Source: Haplosporangium gracile (Eukaryota; Mortierellomycota; Mortierellomycetes; Mortierellales; Mortierellaceae). From it: a stretch of 36,530 bases of DNA. The translations under genes were made by a program, and so were the position numbers. Position 1 is the stretch's first letter, and each line of letters begins with the position of its first letter. This document shows positions 1 to 9,679 of this stretch, piece after piece. The stretch covers positions 1 through 36,530 of the forward strand of contig JAAAUF010000376.1 of NCBI GenBank assembly GCA_015499985.1, given 5' to 3'. Under the pieces are notes generated by a model, which ran no database searches, was not told the DNA's origin, and saw only the letters and a list, made by a program, of their open reading frames with translations.

Positions 1-137
1 ATGGGTCCAGTACGACCTCTAGTGGTTCCGCAGCCGGCAGCAGCACCAACACCGTTACCTCGACCCAAAGGCGTCGCAAGAGGACCGCAACTTCCTCGAG
101 CATGGACCAGGAACGGCGGCCAAAGTCGAAAAAGTAG
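1..137 (+). CDS. 3' end of an unidentified gene (partial)
   Basis: Reading from base 3 gives 44 residues followed by TAG at 135-137. The peptide is a low-complexity Ser/Thr/Gly/Ala tail that turns basic, with clusters RRRKR and KSKK near the end, so it looks like the disordered, NLS-like C-terminus of a nuclear or chromatin-associated protein. The gene starts outside the window and no domain is visible, so the family cannot be named. An alternative frame starting at the ATG at base 1 stays open to 408, but it has no protein-like composition and runs through what looks like a 3' untranslated region. Calling this a real C-terminus rests on composition and frame only. Confidence 0.5.
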   Translation, partial: GSSTTSSGSAAGSSTNTVTSTQRRRKRTATSSSMDQERRPKSKK

Positions 138-669
138 ACTAGTTTTTTTTCTGCGTGTCCGAAAACACGCATTAGTGCAGGTAGGGTTTCGTGGGTTCAT
201 GGGTGGCCTAACTTCGGTGACGTCATTTATGCGCCCATTGTCGCCCAGCCAGGCCACTGTTTTCTCTTTCACTTGCTCCTACCTACCTTATCTTCGCACC
301 TTCGGGCAAACAATCCTCCCTTCTTGTGCCTGCACTTGCCACACAGGGAGTGGTTCCTGCGCTTGTAAGTTTTTCCCAGCCTACCGATGGCGTGACGTGC
401 GAAAGTAGCTACATTGACCTTCCGCCTTTGAATTTTTTCGACGTCCAGAAACAAAAAACATAAATAATATCAGGAGCATATCAAACAGTTTGATCATCCT
501 CCGTATCCTTGTACGATCAATTGAACGACATAAAGTACTTTGTAGCTACGCCTCAATACGAAAGATGAGGCATGCTTCCCGTTGGTAATTGCGGGCGAAA
601 ACAAAGAGAGTACTGACCCACGAACACGAAATTTAACCACATCTCAATCAATAGCAATAATTACGGCCA
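138..669. other. intergenic region before the methyltransferase gene
   Basis: No supported gene. It should contain the 3' UTR of the partial upstream gene and the promoter of the eEF2-lysine methyltransferase gene. The only recognisable site is a full palindromic CRE-type octamer at 218-225. AT-rich sequence at 450-475 could serve 3'-end formation of the upstream gene. Confidence 0.5.
218..225. promoter_or_regulatory. CRE/ATF-type palindrome TGACGTCA
   Basis: A perfect TGACGTCA octamer lies about 445 bp upstream of the methyltransferase start and 80 bp after the preceding stop codon. This is the classic binding site of CREB/ATF bZIP factors, including fungal Atf1/Sko1-type stress regulators. 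A single 8-bp match can arise by chance; position in an intergenic region is the only support for function. Confidence 0.35.
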
Positions 670-2471
670 ATGGATAACAACACTCAAGCTCTGGTCTTGA
701 TGGTCAAGCGTCAAGTCTTGCAGATGAGACAGCTCCGCCAGTTCCAATGGTCCCTCCCGAAAGGAGCATCTGTAGAGTCAGTAGCTACTCCATCTGTTAC
801 AAGTCCTGACGTGCAACAAGCCATCCTGGACCAGGTTAGTTCATATCCGCGTTATGGAGAAACACATCTACTAGCATCAATGACAATTCACTACCAGGGA
901 ATAACATTCCTGTGCTTTTGCAGATTTTTTATGATCCGATAGTGCAAAAGCATCCGCCATCACCAATCTATCAGCACTCGTTCCTCAAGAGACTCATCTC
1001 GATGATTGAAAGCGAGGGAGTCCATGACGTCTCGGACGATCTGTTTGAAGTCTTTACCGACCTCATGATGACCACGCCCAAAAGGTATTTGAGTGACATA
1101 TTTATCAATGCGGATGAGAGCTTTGACATGCCATTGTTTGTATCATTTGAACGAGAATATACCTTAACTCAAGTCTCTTGCTTGGTGCTTCCTGAACCCA
1201 TGAAACAGGCCTGAAGATGGTGGACCTCCATTGAAACCCTGCTTCAAGTCGTATAGCTTGAATAAATCGTGTAACAAGGTCGTGACAGTGATGGAGGAGC
1301 AAACCACCATCTCTGCCGGAACAACTGGACTTAGGACATGGTAAGCTACTATATAAGACAGGGAAATTTTGCCGCCAAGTCAAGGTCAAGGCACTCACTC
1401 TGTGCTTCTTTTCTTTCATATTTACTATTACTATTATTATTAGGGAGGCAAGGTAACAGCAGCATTGAATCTTTCCCTCGATGTCGGTGAATATCTTTAT
1501 GCAGTAATGGATATTGACAGCATCTTTCTTTTGCATATCGTAGTTACTGGCTGGCTGAGCATTTCATTGCCCATCCTGGTAAGGAGAGACAGAAGAACGC
1601 AAAAATGGCAACTGATCGGTTTAGCTCGTTTCTCGACCACTCACATTCAAGATTAATATTTTGCCACCAATTTTTGCACCACGTAGAACTATTGGCTGGA
1701 AAGAACGTGGTCGATGTTGGATGCGGTGTTGGCTTCCTGGGAATTGCCTGTGCTCTCCTTGGTGCAAAGAAGGTCGTTTTGACCGATGGCAACCATGATG
1801 TTTTGACCATGGCGCAACAGAATATCAGATACAGTAAGAGTTTTCCTTTGTATTGAAATATCCTGTAGATAAGTGGATAATGAGACAGCAAGCTCATATT
1901 CAGGTTCCTTGTTGTGGTGCTCTCCTCTTTAGACAACGTTCCTTGCCCAACAACGGCAACTCTCCTTGACTGGGAAAGCTTCACAGACGAACAGATTGCA
2001 GACCTAGAGGCGCAAGTTCTCATTCTGTCTGATCTGGTATGTTCTTCATGTTGTACTTTATTTAAGGATTCGTGACAGAAACGATCTATATATGTTTGCT
2101 GACATCCATGATATTCGGCGATCACTAGACCTACGATCCAACAAATATCGTCCCATTGGTATCGGTCCTGAAGGCGCTCTTGGTCCAAGGTGTGGATGCC
2201 TACATGTCATCCGCGATTCGTAACCCACAGACATTTGTCGACTTTTTCACACGCATCCGTAAGTCCTCGAAAACATGTTGCTGGAAAATGCCATTGTGAA
2301 TTGGTACCTGTTTAATTCGTCCTGCTAACTGATAAACACTTTCTGAAAATAGGCGAAGGGTGCGTGGGAGTTCAGATTGACGAGATCCCTTTGAAGGATA
2401 CCGAGCACCTGTTCTTTTTCGACGAAGAGACCGTGCAGACAGTCAAGGTCTTTCATCTCCACTTTCACTAG
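670..2471 (+). CDS. EFM3: eEF2-lysine N-methyltransferase (FAM86/EEF2KMT, yeast Efm3 type), nine exons
   Basis: Exons: 670-834, 924-1084, 1209-1340, 1444-1452, 1544-1578, 1687-1833, 1933-2036, 2129-2258, 2353-2471. All introns are GT-AG and the total is 1,002 nt, giving 333 residues (human EEF2KMT has about 330). The N-terminal part holds the family block KHPPSPIYQHSFL (about residues 64-76). The segment ending GTTGLRTWEAS-YWLAEHF aligns gap-free with the human GTTGLVTWDAALYLAEW region. The class I methyltransferase SAM-binding motif VVDVGCGVGFLG starts near residue 175, followed by an acidic post-I loop (LTDGNHD). The later SDLTYDP replaces the human ADVLYCP block, and the C-terminus has RNPQTF. 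Family members trimethylate one lysine of translation elongation factor 2 in the cytosol. The start is the first ATG of the exon that gives family-length protein. Symbol assigned by homology. Confidence 0.9.
1444..1452 (+). other. 9-nt microexon (exon 4) of the eEF2-lysine methyltransferase gene
   Basis: Nine bases lie between an acceptor (ATTATTAG, ending 1443) and a donor (GTAACA, from 1453). They complete a Trp codon, encode Glu-Ala and give two bases of the next codon. Including them restores the conserved Trp-acidic-Ala triplet in perfect register with human EEF2KMT. Skipping them keeps the frame but deletes that triplet and turns the Trp into Cys. Reading on without the second intron hits TAA immediately. 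Confidence 0.75.
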
Positions 2472-2865
2472 TTGACTTCAAACACAATGCCCCATTTTTT
2501 TCTCATACCATGTGAGAAAAATAAAAAAATATCCGATCCGGTTTCGCCTGATATTTCTGCTAGGTCATTGCAGCCTCTTATCGCATAAACTATGTCGTTG
2601 TGTGCATAATGTCTTCCTTTGCAAAGGCGTGAGCGCATTGGGTCGTCTTTGCCGGGTTGTTCAGACCAAGGTGTCGGTCGTGCTGTCAAAGGTGGTGGCG
2701 AAGTTGTTGTGCTTGCTCGAGTTTTCTCCAAAAGTGACTTTGTTCGTCCTTGCAGTTTTCGTCTGACTAATCCAGCAAAGCTCTTTCTTGTTGCTTTTTG
2801 ATGAAAGAGTTAAAGTTGATGAGCGAGAGATGAGGAGATGCTGAAAGGAGAAGGAGGCGTTTTGA

Positions 2866-2900
2866 CGAAAGTGCTGGAATAGCAACGAAGGACCTCGAAA
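2866..2900 (+). promoter_or_regulatory. step-type heat-shock element (four GAA units, 10-bp period)
   Basis: GAA triplets begin at 2867, 2877, 2887 and 2897, exactly 10 bp apart and in the same orientation. This is the step-type heat-shock element described in yeast, nGAAn units separated by 5 bp, one per helical turn. It lies about 270-305 bp upstream of the HSP70 ATG and about 180 bp upstream of the TATA-like box. A heat-shock factor gene lies 6.8 kb downstream in this window. Confidence 0.7.
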
Positions 2901-2936
2901 GTGCCAAAAGAAACAAAGAATAGTTGATTAGATCAT

Positions 2937-2967
2937 CACGTACGGGCATGATTTCATGCCGTACGTG
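2937..2967. repeat. imperfect palindrome in the HSP70 promoter
   Basis: The left arm 2937-2951 (cacgtacgggcatga) and right arm 2954-2967 (tcatgccgtacgtg) are reverse complements over 14 bp, apart from one extra G in the left arm. The loop is two bases. It sits between the heat-shock element and the TATA-like box. It could be a binding site for a dimeric factor or a cruciform; function unknown. Confidence 0.65.
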
Positions 2968-3075
2968 GGTCGAGTTGAGTTTTATAGTGGCGGGAGTGTC
3001 TCTCTCCATCTTTTACAACCCTCGCCACATACAGAATAGAAGATCCGTGGAAGGCGATAGAACAATTCGGATCGA

Positions 3076-3081
3076 TATAAG
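3076..3081 (+). promoter_or_regulatory. TATA-like box of HSP70
   Basis: TATAAG lies 90 bp upstream of the HSP70 start codon and just before a T/C-rich leader. A weaker alternative, TTTATAG, occurs at 2981-2987. Confidence 0.5.
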
Positions 3082-3170
3082 AGAAACGCAGCGCGCCTTT
3101 TTTGCTTTTTTTTTTTTTCTTCTTCTTCTTCACTCATCTTCCCCCCTCAACCCCACACACTCACTACATC

Positions 3171-5069
3171 ATGTCTGAAGGAAAAGGTAAGATCATCTCG
3201 ACACATATACACACGCATACTCATCATCGCCTCTCCACTCCTCTCTACACTTCTTGTTCTATGTTATTTCCTCCTTCCCTCTCACTTTTCTCTCTCTTCA
3301 GCAAGACAAGCTGGACTTTGACGCCTTGTCTTCAAACACGAAGAACACGCCTTTTATTCTTTCTTTTTCGTGCGACTTTATTCCCCCTGTGCGCAAAGGA
3401 GGCATCCTTTGCAGCGTTCTTCTTTTTATTTGCGCGTTCCAGCTTTCTATGGACCCGATCAATTATTACGCCTTCATTCGATCTGCGACTGTATTTAAGC
3501 TACTGCGACGCATCATACGACCTTACCAGACGATATGAGGGGACGTATCAGGATGGTGGCTACAACCTCAGGACTTAGTCGAAGGACCGAGTCTGGAAAC
3601 ACGTAGAAACGATCGTCGTTCTGCTGATCAGTAGCGTGCAGATCGCGCGTTATGTATCAATGACATTGCGCAGTCTCTATTCGTTGATACGAGGATCGAG
3701 CGCGGTCAATGCCCTCGCTTTTTTATTCTGCACCTCTCGTCATGCCCTCCTGCCTCTTCCTCCCTCTTTTTCGCCTCTTTGTATGCGGAGGCCGTTTCGC
3801 GATCCGAACTTTTTTTCATTATCTTCCGCCTTTCGCCTTCCCTCCTATCCTTCTCCCGCTGAACTTTTTTCTGTCGAATTGCCTCCCACTATCATCCTCA
3901 ACCAGTCAAAATTTTTTCTCTCGTTTTTGTTCCACACCCTTCTTTTTCGAGGGTCTCTTCGTGTTTCCCCTTTCCATCACGTGCATACCCTGGCTATCCT
4001 ATCTATCTATCGCGCGGGAACATACCGAACAACAGAAAATTAACCTATTACGCATTTTTTTCTCGATTGTTCTTTGTCAATAGCCGTCGGTATCGATCTC
4101 GGTACTACCTACTCTTGCGTTGCCGTCTGGCAGAACGACCGTGTCGAGATTATCGCCAACGACCAGGGTAACCGTACCACCCCCTCCTACGTCGCCTTCA
4201 CCGACTCTGAGCGTCTCATCGGTGATGCCGCCAAGAACCAGGTCGCCATGAACCCCATCAACACCGTCTTCGATGCCAAGCGTCTCATCGGTCGCCGCTT
4301 CGACGACAAGGATGTCCAATCCGACATGAAGCACTGGCCCTTCAAGGTCATCGACAAGGGCACTAAGCCCTACATCCAGGTCGAGTACAAGGGCGAGACC
4401 AAGGAGTTCACCCCTGAGGAGATCTCCTCCATGGTCTTGACCAAGATGCGTGAGACTGCCGAGGCCTACCTCGGAACCACCGTCACCAACGCCGTCGTCA
4501 CTGTCCCCGCCTACTTCAACGATTCCCAGCGTCAGGCCACCAAGGATTCCGGTATGATCGCCGGTATGAACATTCTCCGTATCATCAACGAGCCCACCGC
4601 CGCCGCCATTGCCTATGGTTTGGACAAGAAGACCGTCGGCGAGAAGAATGTTCTCATTTTCGATCTCGGTGGTGGTACCTTCGATGTCTCCCTCCTCACC
4701 ATCGAGGACGGTATCTTCGAGGTCAAGGCCACTGCTGGTGACACCCATTTGGGAGGAGAGGATTTCGATAACCGTCTCGTCAACCACTTCGTCCAGGAGT
4801 TCAAGCGCAAGCACAAGAAGGATCTCTCCTCCAACCCCCGTGCTCTCCGTCGTCTCCGCACCGCCTGCGAGCGTGCTAAGCGTTCGCTTTCTTCTTCTGC
4901 CCAGACTTCCATCGAGATCGACTCTCTCTTTGAGGGTGTTGATTTCTACACTTCCTTGACCCGTGCCCGTTTCGAGGAGCTCAACCAGGATCTCTTCCGC
5001 AACACCATGGAGCCCGTCGAGAAGGTCCTCCGTGACTCCAAGATCGACAAGGGTCTCGTCGACGAGATC

Positions 5070-5111
<42 letters not shown>

Positions 5112-5363
5112 ATGGTCTCTGACTTCTTCAACGGCAAGGAGCCCAACAAGTCCATCAACCCCGATGAGGCCGTCGCCTACGGTGCTGCCGTCCAGGCCGC
5201 TATTCTCACTGGTGACACCTCCGAGAAGACCCAGGATCTTCTTTTGCTCGATGTCGCTCCCCTCTCCCTCGGAATTGAGACCGCTGGAGGTGTCATGACC
5301 GCCCTCATCAAGCGCAACACCACCGTCCCCACCAAGAAGTCCGAGACCTTCTCGACCTACGCC

Positions 5364-5394
<31 letters not shown>

Positions 5395-6005
5395 ACGAGG
5401 GTGAGCGTGCTCGCACCAAGGACAACAACATGCTCGGCAAGTTCGAGCTCACCGGTATCCCCCCCGCACCCCGCGGTGTTCCCCAGATCGAGGTCGTCTT
5501 CGATGTTGATGCCAACGGTATTTTGAACGTCTCTGCCGTCGAGAAGTCGACCGGCCGTGCCAACAAGATCACCATCACCAACGACAAGGGCCGTCTCTCC
5601 AAGGAAGATATCGAGCGCATGGTCAACGAGGCCGAGAAGTACAAGGCTGAGGATGAGGCTGCCACTGCCCGCATCCAGGCCAAGAACGGTCTCGAGTCCT
5701 TCGCTTTCAACATCAAGAACTCTTTGGCTGACGAGAAGGTCGGCGGCAAGCTCGACGAGGCCGACAAGAAGACCTTGGGCGATGCCTGCGAGGAGGTCAT
5801 CTCCTGGTTGGACTCTAACCAGGAGGCCGAGAAGGAGGAGTTCGATGCCAAGCAGAAGCACCTCGAGGAGATCTCTAACCCCATCATGATGAAGGTCTAC
5901 GGTGGTGCTGGTGGTGCTCCCCCCATGCCCGGTGCTGGCGGTGCCGCCCCCGGTGGCTTCCCCAGCGAGGGTGCCTCCGAGCCCACCATCGAGGAGGTCG
6001 ATTAA
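3171..6005 (+). CDS. SSA1: cytosolic HSP70 chaperone (Ssa/Hsc70 type)
   Basis: Exons 3171-3186 and 4084-6005; the protein is 645 residues, the usual length for the family. The first exon encodes only MSEGK plus one base; splicing restores [17 protein letters not shown]. All three HSP70 signatures are present: IDLGTTYS (residues 9-16), [14 protein letters not shown] (197-210) and [14 protein letters not shown] (about 340-353). The substrate-binding domain and lid follow, then a Gly/Pro/Ala-rich tail ending EEVD, the co-chaperone (TPR) anchor. There is no signal peptide or ER-retention tail, so it is cytosolic/nuclear. It folds nascent and stress-damaged proteins using ATP. Codon choice in exon 2 is strongly C-ending, unlike neighbouring genes, as expected for very high expression. 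Promoter elements point to HSF control. The symbol denotes family, not proven orthology. Confidence 0.97.
3187..4083 (+). other. 897-nt first intron of HSP70
   Basis: The donor GTAAGA follows codon 5 and the acceptor TCAATAG precedes the GIDLGTTYS coding block. It is several times longer than nearly all other introns in the window (mostly 80-160 nt). It is T/C-rich and contains an E-box CACGTG at 3978-3983 and a TATA-like TATTTAAG at 3492-3499. Nothing in it codes for a recognisable protein. Confidence 0.85.
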
Positions 6006-6130
6006 ATACCAACCTCACTACGTTTACACCTCTTTTTCAGTTCTCTTTTAGTTTAAACTTGTATTTTTTTTTCTCCCAACCCTCCTCATTTTAATCGCAT
6101 TGCAATTTGTACATAAAACAATCGTGCAAT

Positions 6131-6136
6131 AATAAA
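6131..6136 (+). terminator. polyadenylation signal of HSP70
   Basis: AATAAA lies 126 nt after the HSP70 stop codon, in an AT-rich 3' region that ends before the convergent CRIPT stop codon at 6240. Confidence 0.6.
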
Positions 6137-6239
6137 AAAGAAAACAACCATAGACTGGGATCAATGCGCCTCTCTTGATGACTATTGTACAAAATTTTTG
6201 ATTCGCTTTTTATTTCGCTCGTAGTAAATGCTGAAGGAC

Positions 6240-6938
6240 TTACTTGGCCGACATCTTGTACTTGGAAGTGTCAATGATAGCCACTCCACAAAGTGCACAT
6301 TGTCCGGCCTTGTATGCGCAGCCTATGAAAATGATTTCAAGAGACCGGAGAAGATGCTGGTGTTAATAAGGGGGACAGTAGTAGTGTGCGCAACGAGTGT
6401 GGATGTGCGTTTCTTTAAGTACCTTGACAATAAATGGCACCGTCTTGATGTACTTTAGACTTGCATGTTTTGCACTTGGCATTCGCATACGGATTGAACT
6501 TTGCCGTACTTTTGTTGCGCCATGAATCAAATATGAAAGCCAGGTTAGTAGTAAACATGGAGATGAAGGCAAAGCAATTATTTAGAGACGTCTTGAACAA
6601 ACAAATAGTAAAAAGAATGTGTAGCCTTACACTCGCTTCTTGCTTAGCAATTTGTTCTCGCCAATCTTGCGTCCTGCTGTGGATGAAGTTCCGACGGTGG
6701 TGTTGCGGGCACCGTCTTTCCACTTATCAGGGCAGATCACCTTTGCCAATTTCTTTTCACCTAGGAAAAGAAAGAGCGGGAGTTGAAGAGGTAGAAAGGA
6801 AGAGACAGAGAGTCAGTAAAGCGGGTACTTGAATGGCAACAACGGACACCGTGAACACATAGTTACTAGTGCTGCGAGTGAAGGATGTCGATGGCCGACT
6901 TGAAAAAGAGTTGTTTGCTTACATTTAGCACACACCAT
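6240..6938 (-). CDS. CRIPT: CRIPT-like zinc protein (cysteine-rich PDZ-binding protein family), four exons
   Basis: Minus-strand exons: 6938-6923, 6760-6631, 6508-6423, 6322-6240; 104 residues (human CRIPT has 101). The protein begins MVCAKCEKKLAKVICPDKWKDGAR-like sequence, continues with the family block GRKIGENKLLSKK, then FNPY, a CKTC pair, VHQDGAIYCQGC and a final CALC pair. These CxxC knuckles bind zinc in this family. The name reflects PDZ binding in animals, but CRIPT is also a component of the human minor (U12) spliceosome, the likelier role in a fungus. One junction is ambiguous: I use donor GTAAGG at 6630 with acceptor ending 6509; a donor two bases earlier with acceptor directly before FNPY would shorten the protein by about four residues. 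It is transcribed divergently from HAS1. Confidence 0.88.
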
Positions 6939-7259
6939 GGTTATAGTTTGTAGTTGCAGGAAGGATGGATGGGAGGAAGAAGAGGAGGAGTGATGCCGTT
7001 TTGGTTTGCATGTCATTCGTTTTTTAAGTCGGGCAAGTGACAAATTCGCTAATTGAACATATGCAATTAGGGATAAATCACGTGCTCGGACGTGCCAGTC
7101 GTTGTTTACCAACTCTCAAGTCAAGTGACTGCCTTGCCTTTTTTTTTTTTTTTTTTTTGAAGCATTTTGTTAATAAGCCTATAATTGACTCGAACAGGTT
7201 GAACCTGATTACCTTTCTTCATCCACCCACACCCCATCACCCCTTCACCCCCTTACACC
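6939..7259. promoter_or_regulatory. shared divergent promoter of CRIPT and HAS1
   Basis: Only 321 bp separate the two start codons. The interval holds an E-box palindrome CACGTG at 7079-7084 and a run of 20 T at 7139-7158 upstream of the C-rich HAS1 leader; such homopolymers typically exclude nucleosomes in fungal promoters. No TATA box is obvious in either direction. Confidence 0.6.
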
Positions 7260-9444
7260 ATGGCAAAAGCCTCTGCCAAGCCCGCTGCTGCGGCTCCTGT
7301 AGCAAAGGACGGAAATGCCAACAACAAGAGAAAGCGCGAGGAGAAGCTTCTCGAGAAGACCAACAAGAAGGAGAAGGTTCAAGAGCCAGAGTCCGAGGAG
7401 GAAGAGGAGGACGAAGAGGCTGAGGATGAAGATGAGCAGGAGGAGGATGATGATACCATTGAAGATGATGATGAGGAGATGGAGGAAGATAAGACCGAAC
7501 AGACCAAGGAGCAGGAGGATTTGCCTTCGATCGACTTTTCCGCCAACGAAGTTGCTACCTCAGCAGGTAACCACTCCACTTCATCCTTGACCCCTCCTCG
7601 GCCGTTACCTTTCACTCAGAGCTAGCGCCTGGATCCACAACACCCTTTAACATACTTCTTCTCTACCTTTTCTTGACTTTGCAACCATCTCACCATTTTC
7701 GACCAAAATAATATCTAGGCGGCAAGAAGATCAACTACGACTTTTCTGCGCTCGAGCTCTGCGAGCCCTCCAAGAAGGCTATTGTCGACATTGGATTCAC
7801 AAAGATGACTGAGGTCCAGGCACGCACCATCCCCCCACTGTTGGCTGGTCGTGATGTTCTCGGAGCTGCCAAGACAGGATCAGGAAAGACCATTGCTTTC
7901 TTGGTCCCTGCTATTGAGTTGCTCTACAAGCTCAAGTTCAAGCCTCGTAACGGTAAGAGCAAACCGAACAGATTATCTTTTGTTTTTGCATGGGGTTGGA
8001 GGTTGGGGAGTTAGCGCAGCAGAGTCGGTGTATTGGAAGCTAATCTTCGTTCTATCCATTGTCTACTCTTCTCTATTGCTATTCAGGTACCGGTATCATT
8101 ATTATCTCGCCCACCCGTGAGTTGGCGCTTCAGATCTTTGGAGTTGCTAAGGATTTGCTTAAGTATCACAATCAGACTTTCGGAATTGTCATTGGAGGCG
8201 CCAACCGTAAGGCTGAGGCCGACAAGCTTGCCAAGGGTGTCAATCTCTTGGTCGCCACCCCTGGTCGTCTTCTCGATCATCTTCAGGTGATTATCATGTG
8301 CTAACGTTAATTTGCACCTTTCGAGCAAAGCCATTGACCGCAGTCGATAATCAAGTACTAATCCAATGCGCAAATGGCACCTTTAACAACAATATAGAAC
8401 ACCAAGGGATTTGTTTTCAAGAACTTGAAGGCGTTGGTTATTGATGAGGCTGATCGTATTCTTGAGTGCGGATTTGAGGATGAGATGAAGCAGATTATCA
8501 AGTTGTTGCCCAAAGATAGCCGCCAGTCGATGCTCTTCTCTGCCACTCAGACGACTAAAGTGACGGATTTGGCCCGTATCTCGCTCAAGGCAGGACCTTT
8601 GTACATCAACGTGGACGAAAAGAAGGAAACTGCAACCGCTGACGGACTGGAGCAAGGATATGTGATCTGCGATAGTGACAAGCGGTTCCTGTTATTGTTC
8701 ACGTTCCTCAAGAAGAACCTCAAGAAGAAGGTTATTGTTTTTTTCTCGTCCTGTAACTCAGTCAAGTACCACGCCGAGTTGCTCAACTATATTGATATCC
8801 CCGTCCTCGACCTGCACGGACGCCAGAAGCAGCAGAAGCGGACGACGACCTTTTTCGAATTTATCAACGCCGAGACTGGAATCCTGCTGTGTACCGATGT
8901 TGCCGCCCGTGGACTGGATATCCCCGCTGTCGATTGGATTATTCAGTTCGACCCCCCAGATGATCCCCGTGACTATATCCACCGTGTCGGTCGTACGGCC
9001 CGTGGCGGTTCCACCGGCAAGTCGCTCCTGTTTTTGCTCCCCTCTGAGCTAGGCTTCCTCCGGTACCTGAAGCACGCCAAGGTGCCCCTGAACGAATACC
9101 AGTTCCCTACCTCCAAGATTGCGAACGTCCAGAGCCAATTGGAAAAGTTGGTCGAGAAGAACTACTACCTCAACAAGTCTGCAAGGGACGGCTACAGGAG
9201 TTACCTGCAGAGTTATGCATCCTACGCACAAAAGGGTACATTTGATGTCAACAAGTTGGATCTCGTCAAGGTCGCCAAGGCCTTCGGCTTCTCCGTCCCC
9301 CCCAAGGTCAACATCTCGGTCGGATCTGTCAAGGGCAACACTGCCAACAAGAAGGCTTATGTCTCGGGAGAGAAGAAGACTAGCAACCACCCCAACAGTG
9401 GTCGTCGTCCCAACGGCGATGGTGGACGTCAATTCTCTCGCTAA
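7260..9444 (+). CDS. HAS1: DEAD-box ATP-dependent RNA helicase Has1 (DDX18 type)
   Basis: Exons 7260-7566, 7719-7952, 8087-8286, 8398-9444; 595 residues. The N-terminus is Lys-rich, then strongly acidic (Glu/Asp runs, about residues 40-85), typical of nucleolar helicases. The conserved core follows in order: Q-motif region (FTKMTEVQ), Walker [26 protein letters not shown], the DEAD box in [32 protein letters not shown] and HRVGRTARG. The stretch [20 protein letters not shown] and the C-terminal [20 protein letters not shown] block are hallmarks of Has1/DDX18 rather than other DEAD-box families. The basic tail includes [11 protein letters not shown]. Has1 acts in the nucleolus on 35S pre-rRNA and snoRNA release during both 40S and 60S assembly. 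The start has a good context (ACACCATGG). It converges with the HSF gene. Confidence 0.95.
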
Positions 9445-9653
9445 GAGGTAGACACGTCTAGCAAGGGTAGTCTTTTCATCCACACATTGTCATTCTTTCT
9501 TTTCATCTTCATTTTCATAGCATTTTTTTTCCCCTCATCTTATCCAAAAAGTAAAACACACGCATAATTTTGATGCAAAGACTTGTTTATTGTAAAAAAG
9601 GACTATGTACCAAAAAAAAAAAAAGAAATTGTATGCAAAAAGGGAGTACGACC

Positions 9654-9659
9654 TTTATT
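9654..9659 (-). terminator. polyadenylation signal of the HSF gene (minus strand)
   Basis: TTTATT on the plus strand reads AATAAA on the minus strand, 21-26 nt downstream of the HSF stop codon (9682-9680). A second copy lies at 9586-9591. The whole 235-bp gap to the convergent HAS1 stop is shared 3' UTR sequence. Confidence 0.5.
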
Positions 9660-9679
9660 ATGTTATGCAAGTCTTGTGA

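Larger units (their letters stand above)
2472..3170. other. intergenic region and HSP70 promoter
   Basis: No supported coding sequence. The left part should hold the methyltransferase 3' UTR. The right 300 bp form the HSP70 promoter: a step-type heat-shock element at 2866-2900, an imperfect palindrome at 2937-2967, a TATA-like box at 3076-3081 and a T/C-rich leader (3097-3160) just before the ATG. Confidence 0.6.

Noticed and set aside
1605..1856. Separate small methyltransferase starting at the ATG at 1605
   Set aside because: That ATG lies in the intron 1579-1686 of the eEF2-lysine methyltransferase gene; splicing gives a gap-free alignment to the family, so it is not an independent gene.
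4077..5861. A 594-codon open frame on the strand opposite HSP70
   Set aside because: Long antisense frames are a well-known by-product of HSP70 codon bias (C-ending codons); the peptide is Gly/Leu/Val/Asp repetitive and matches no protein logic.
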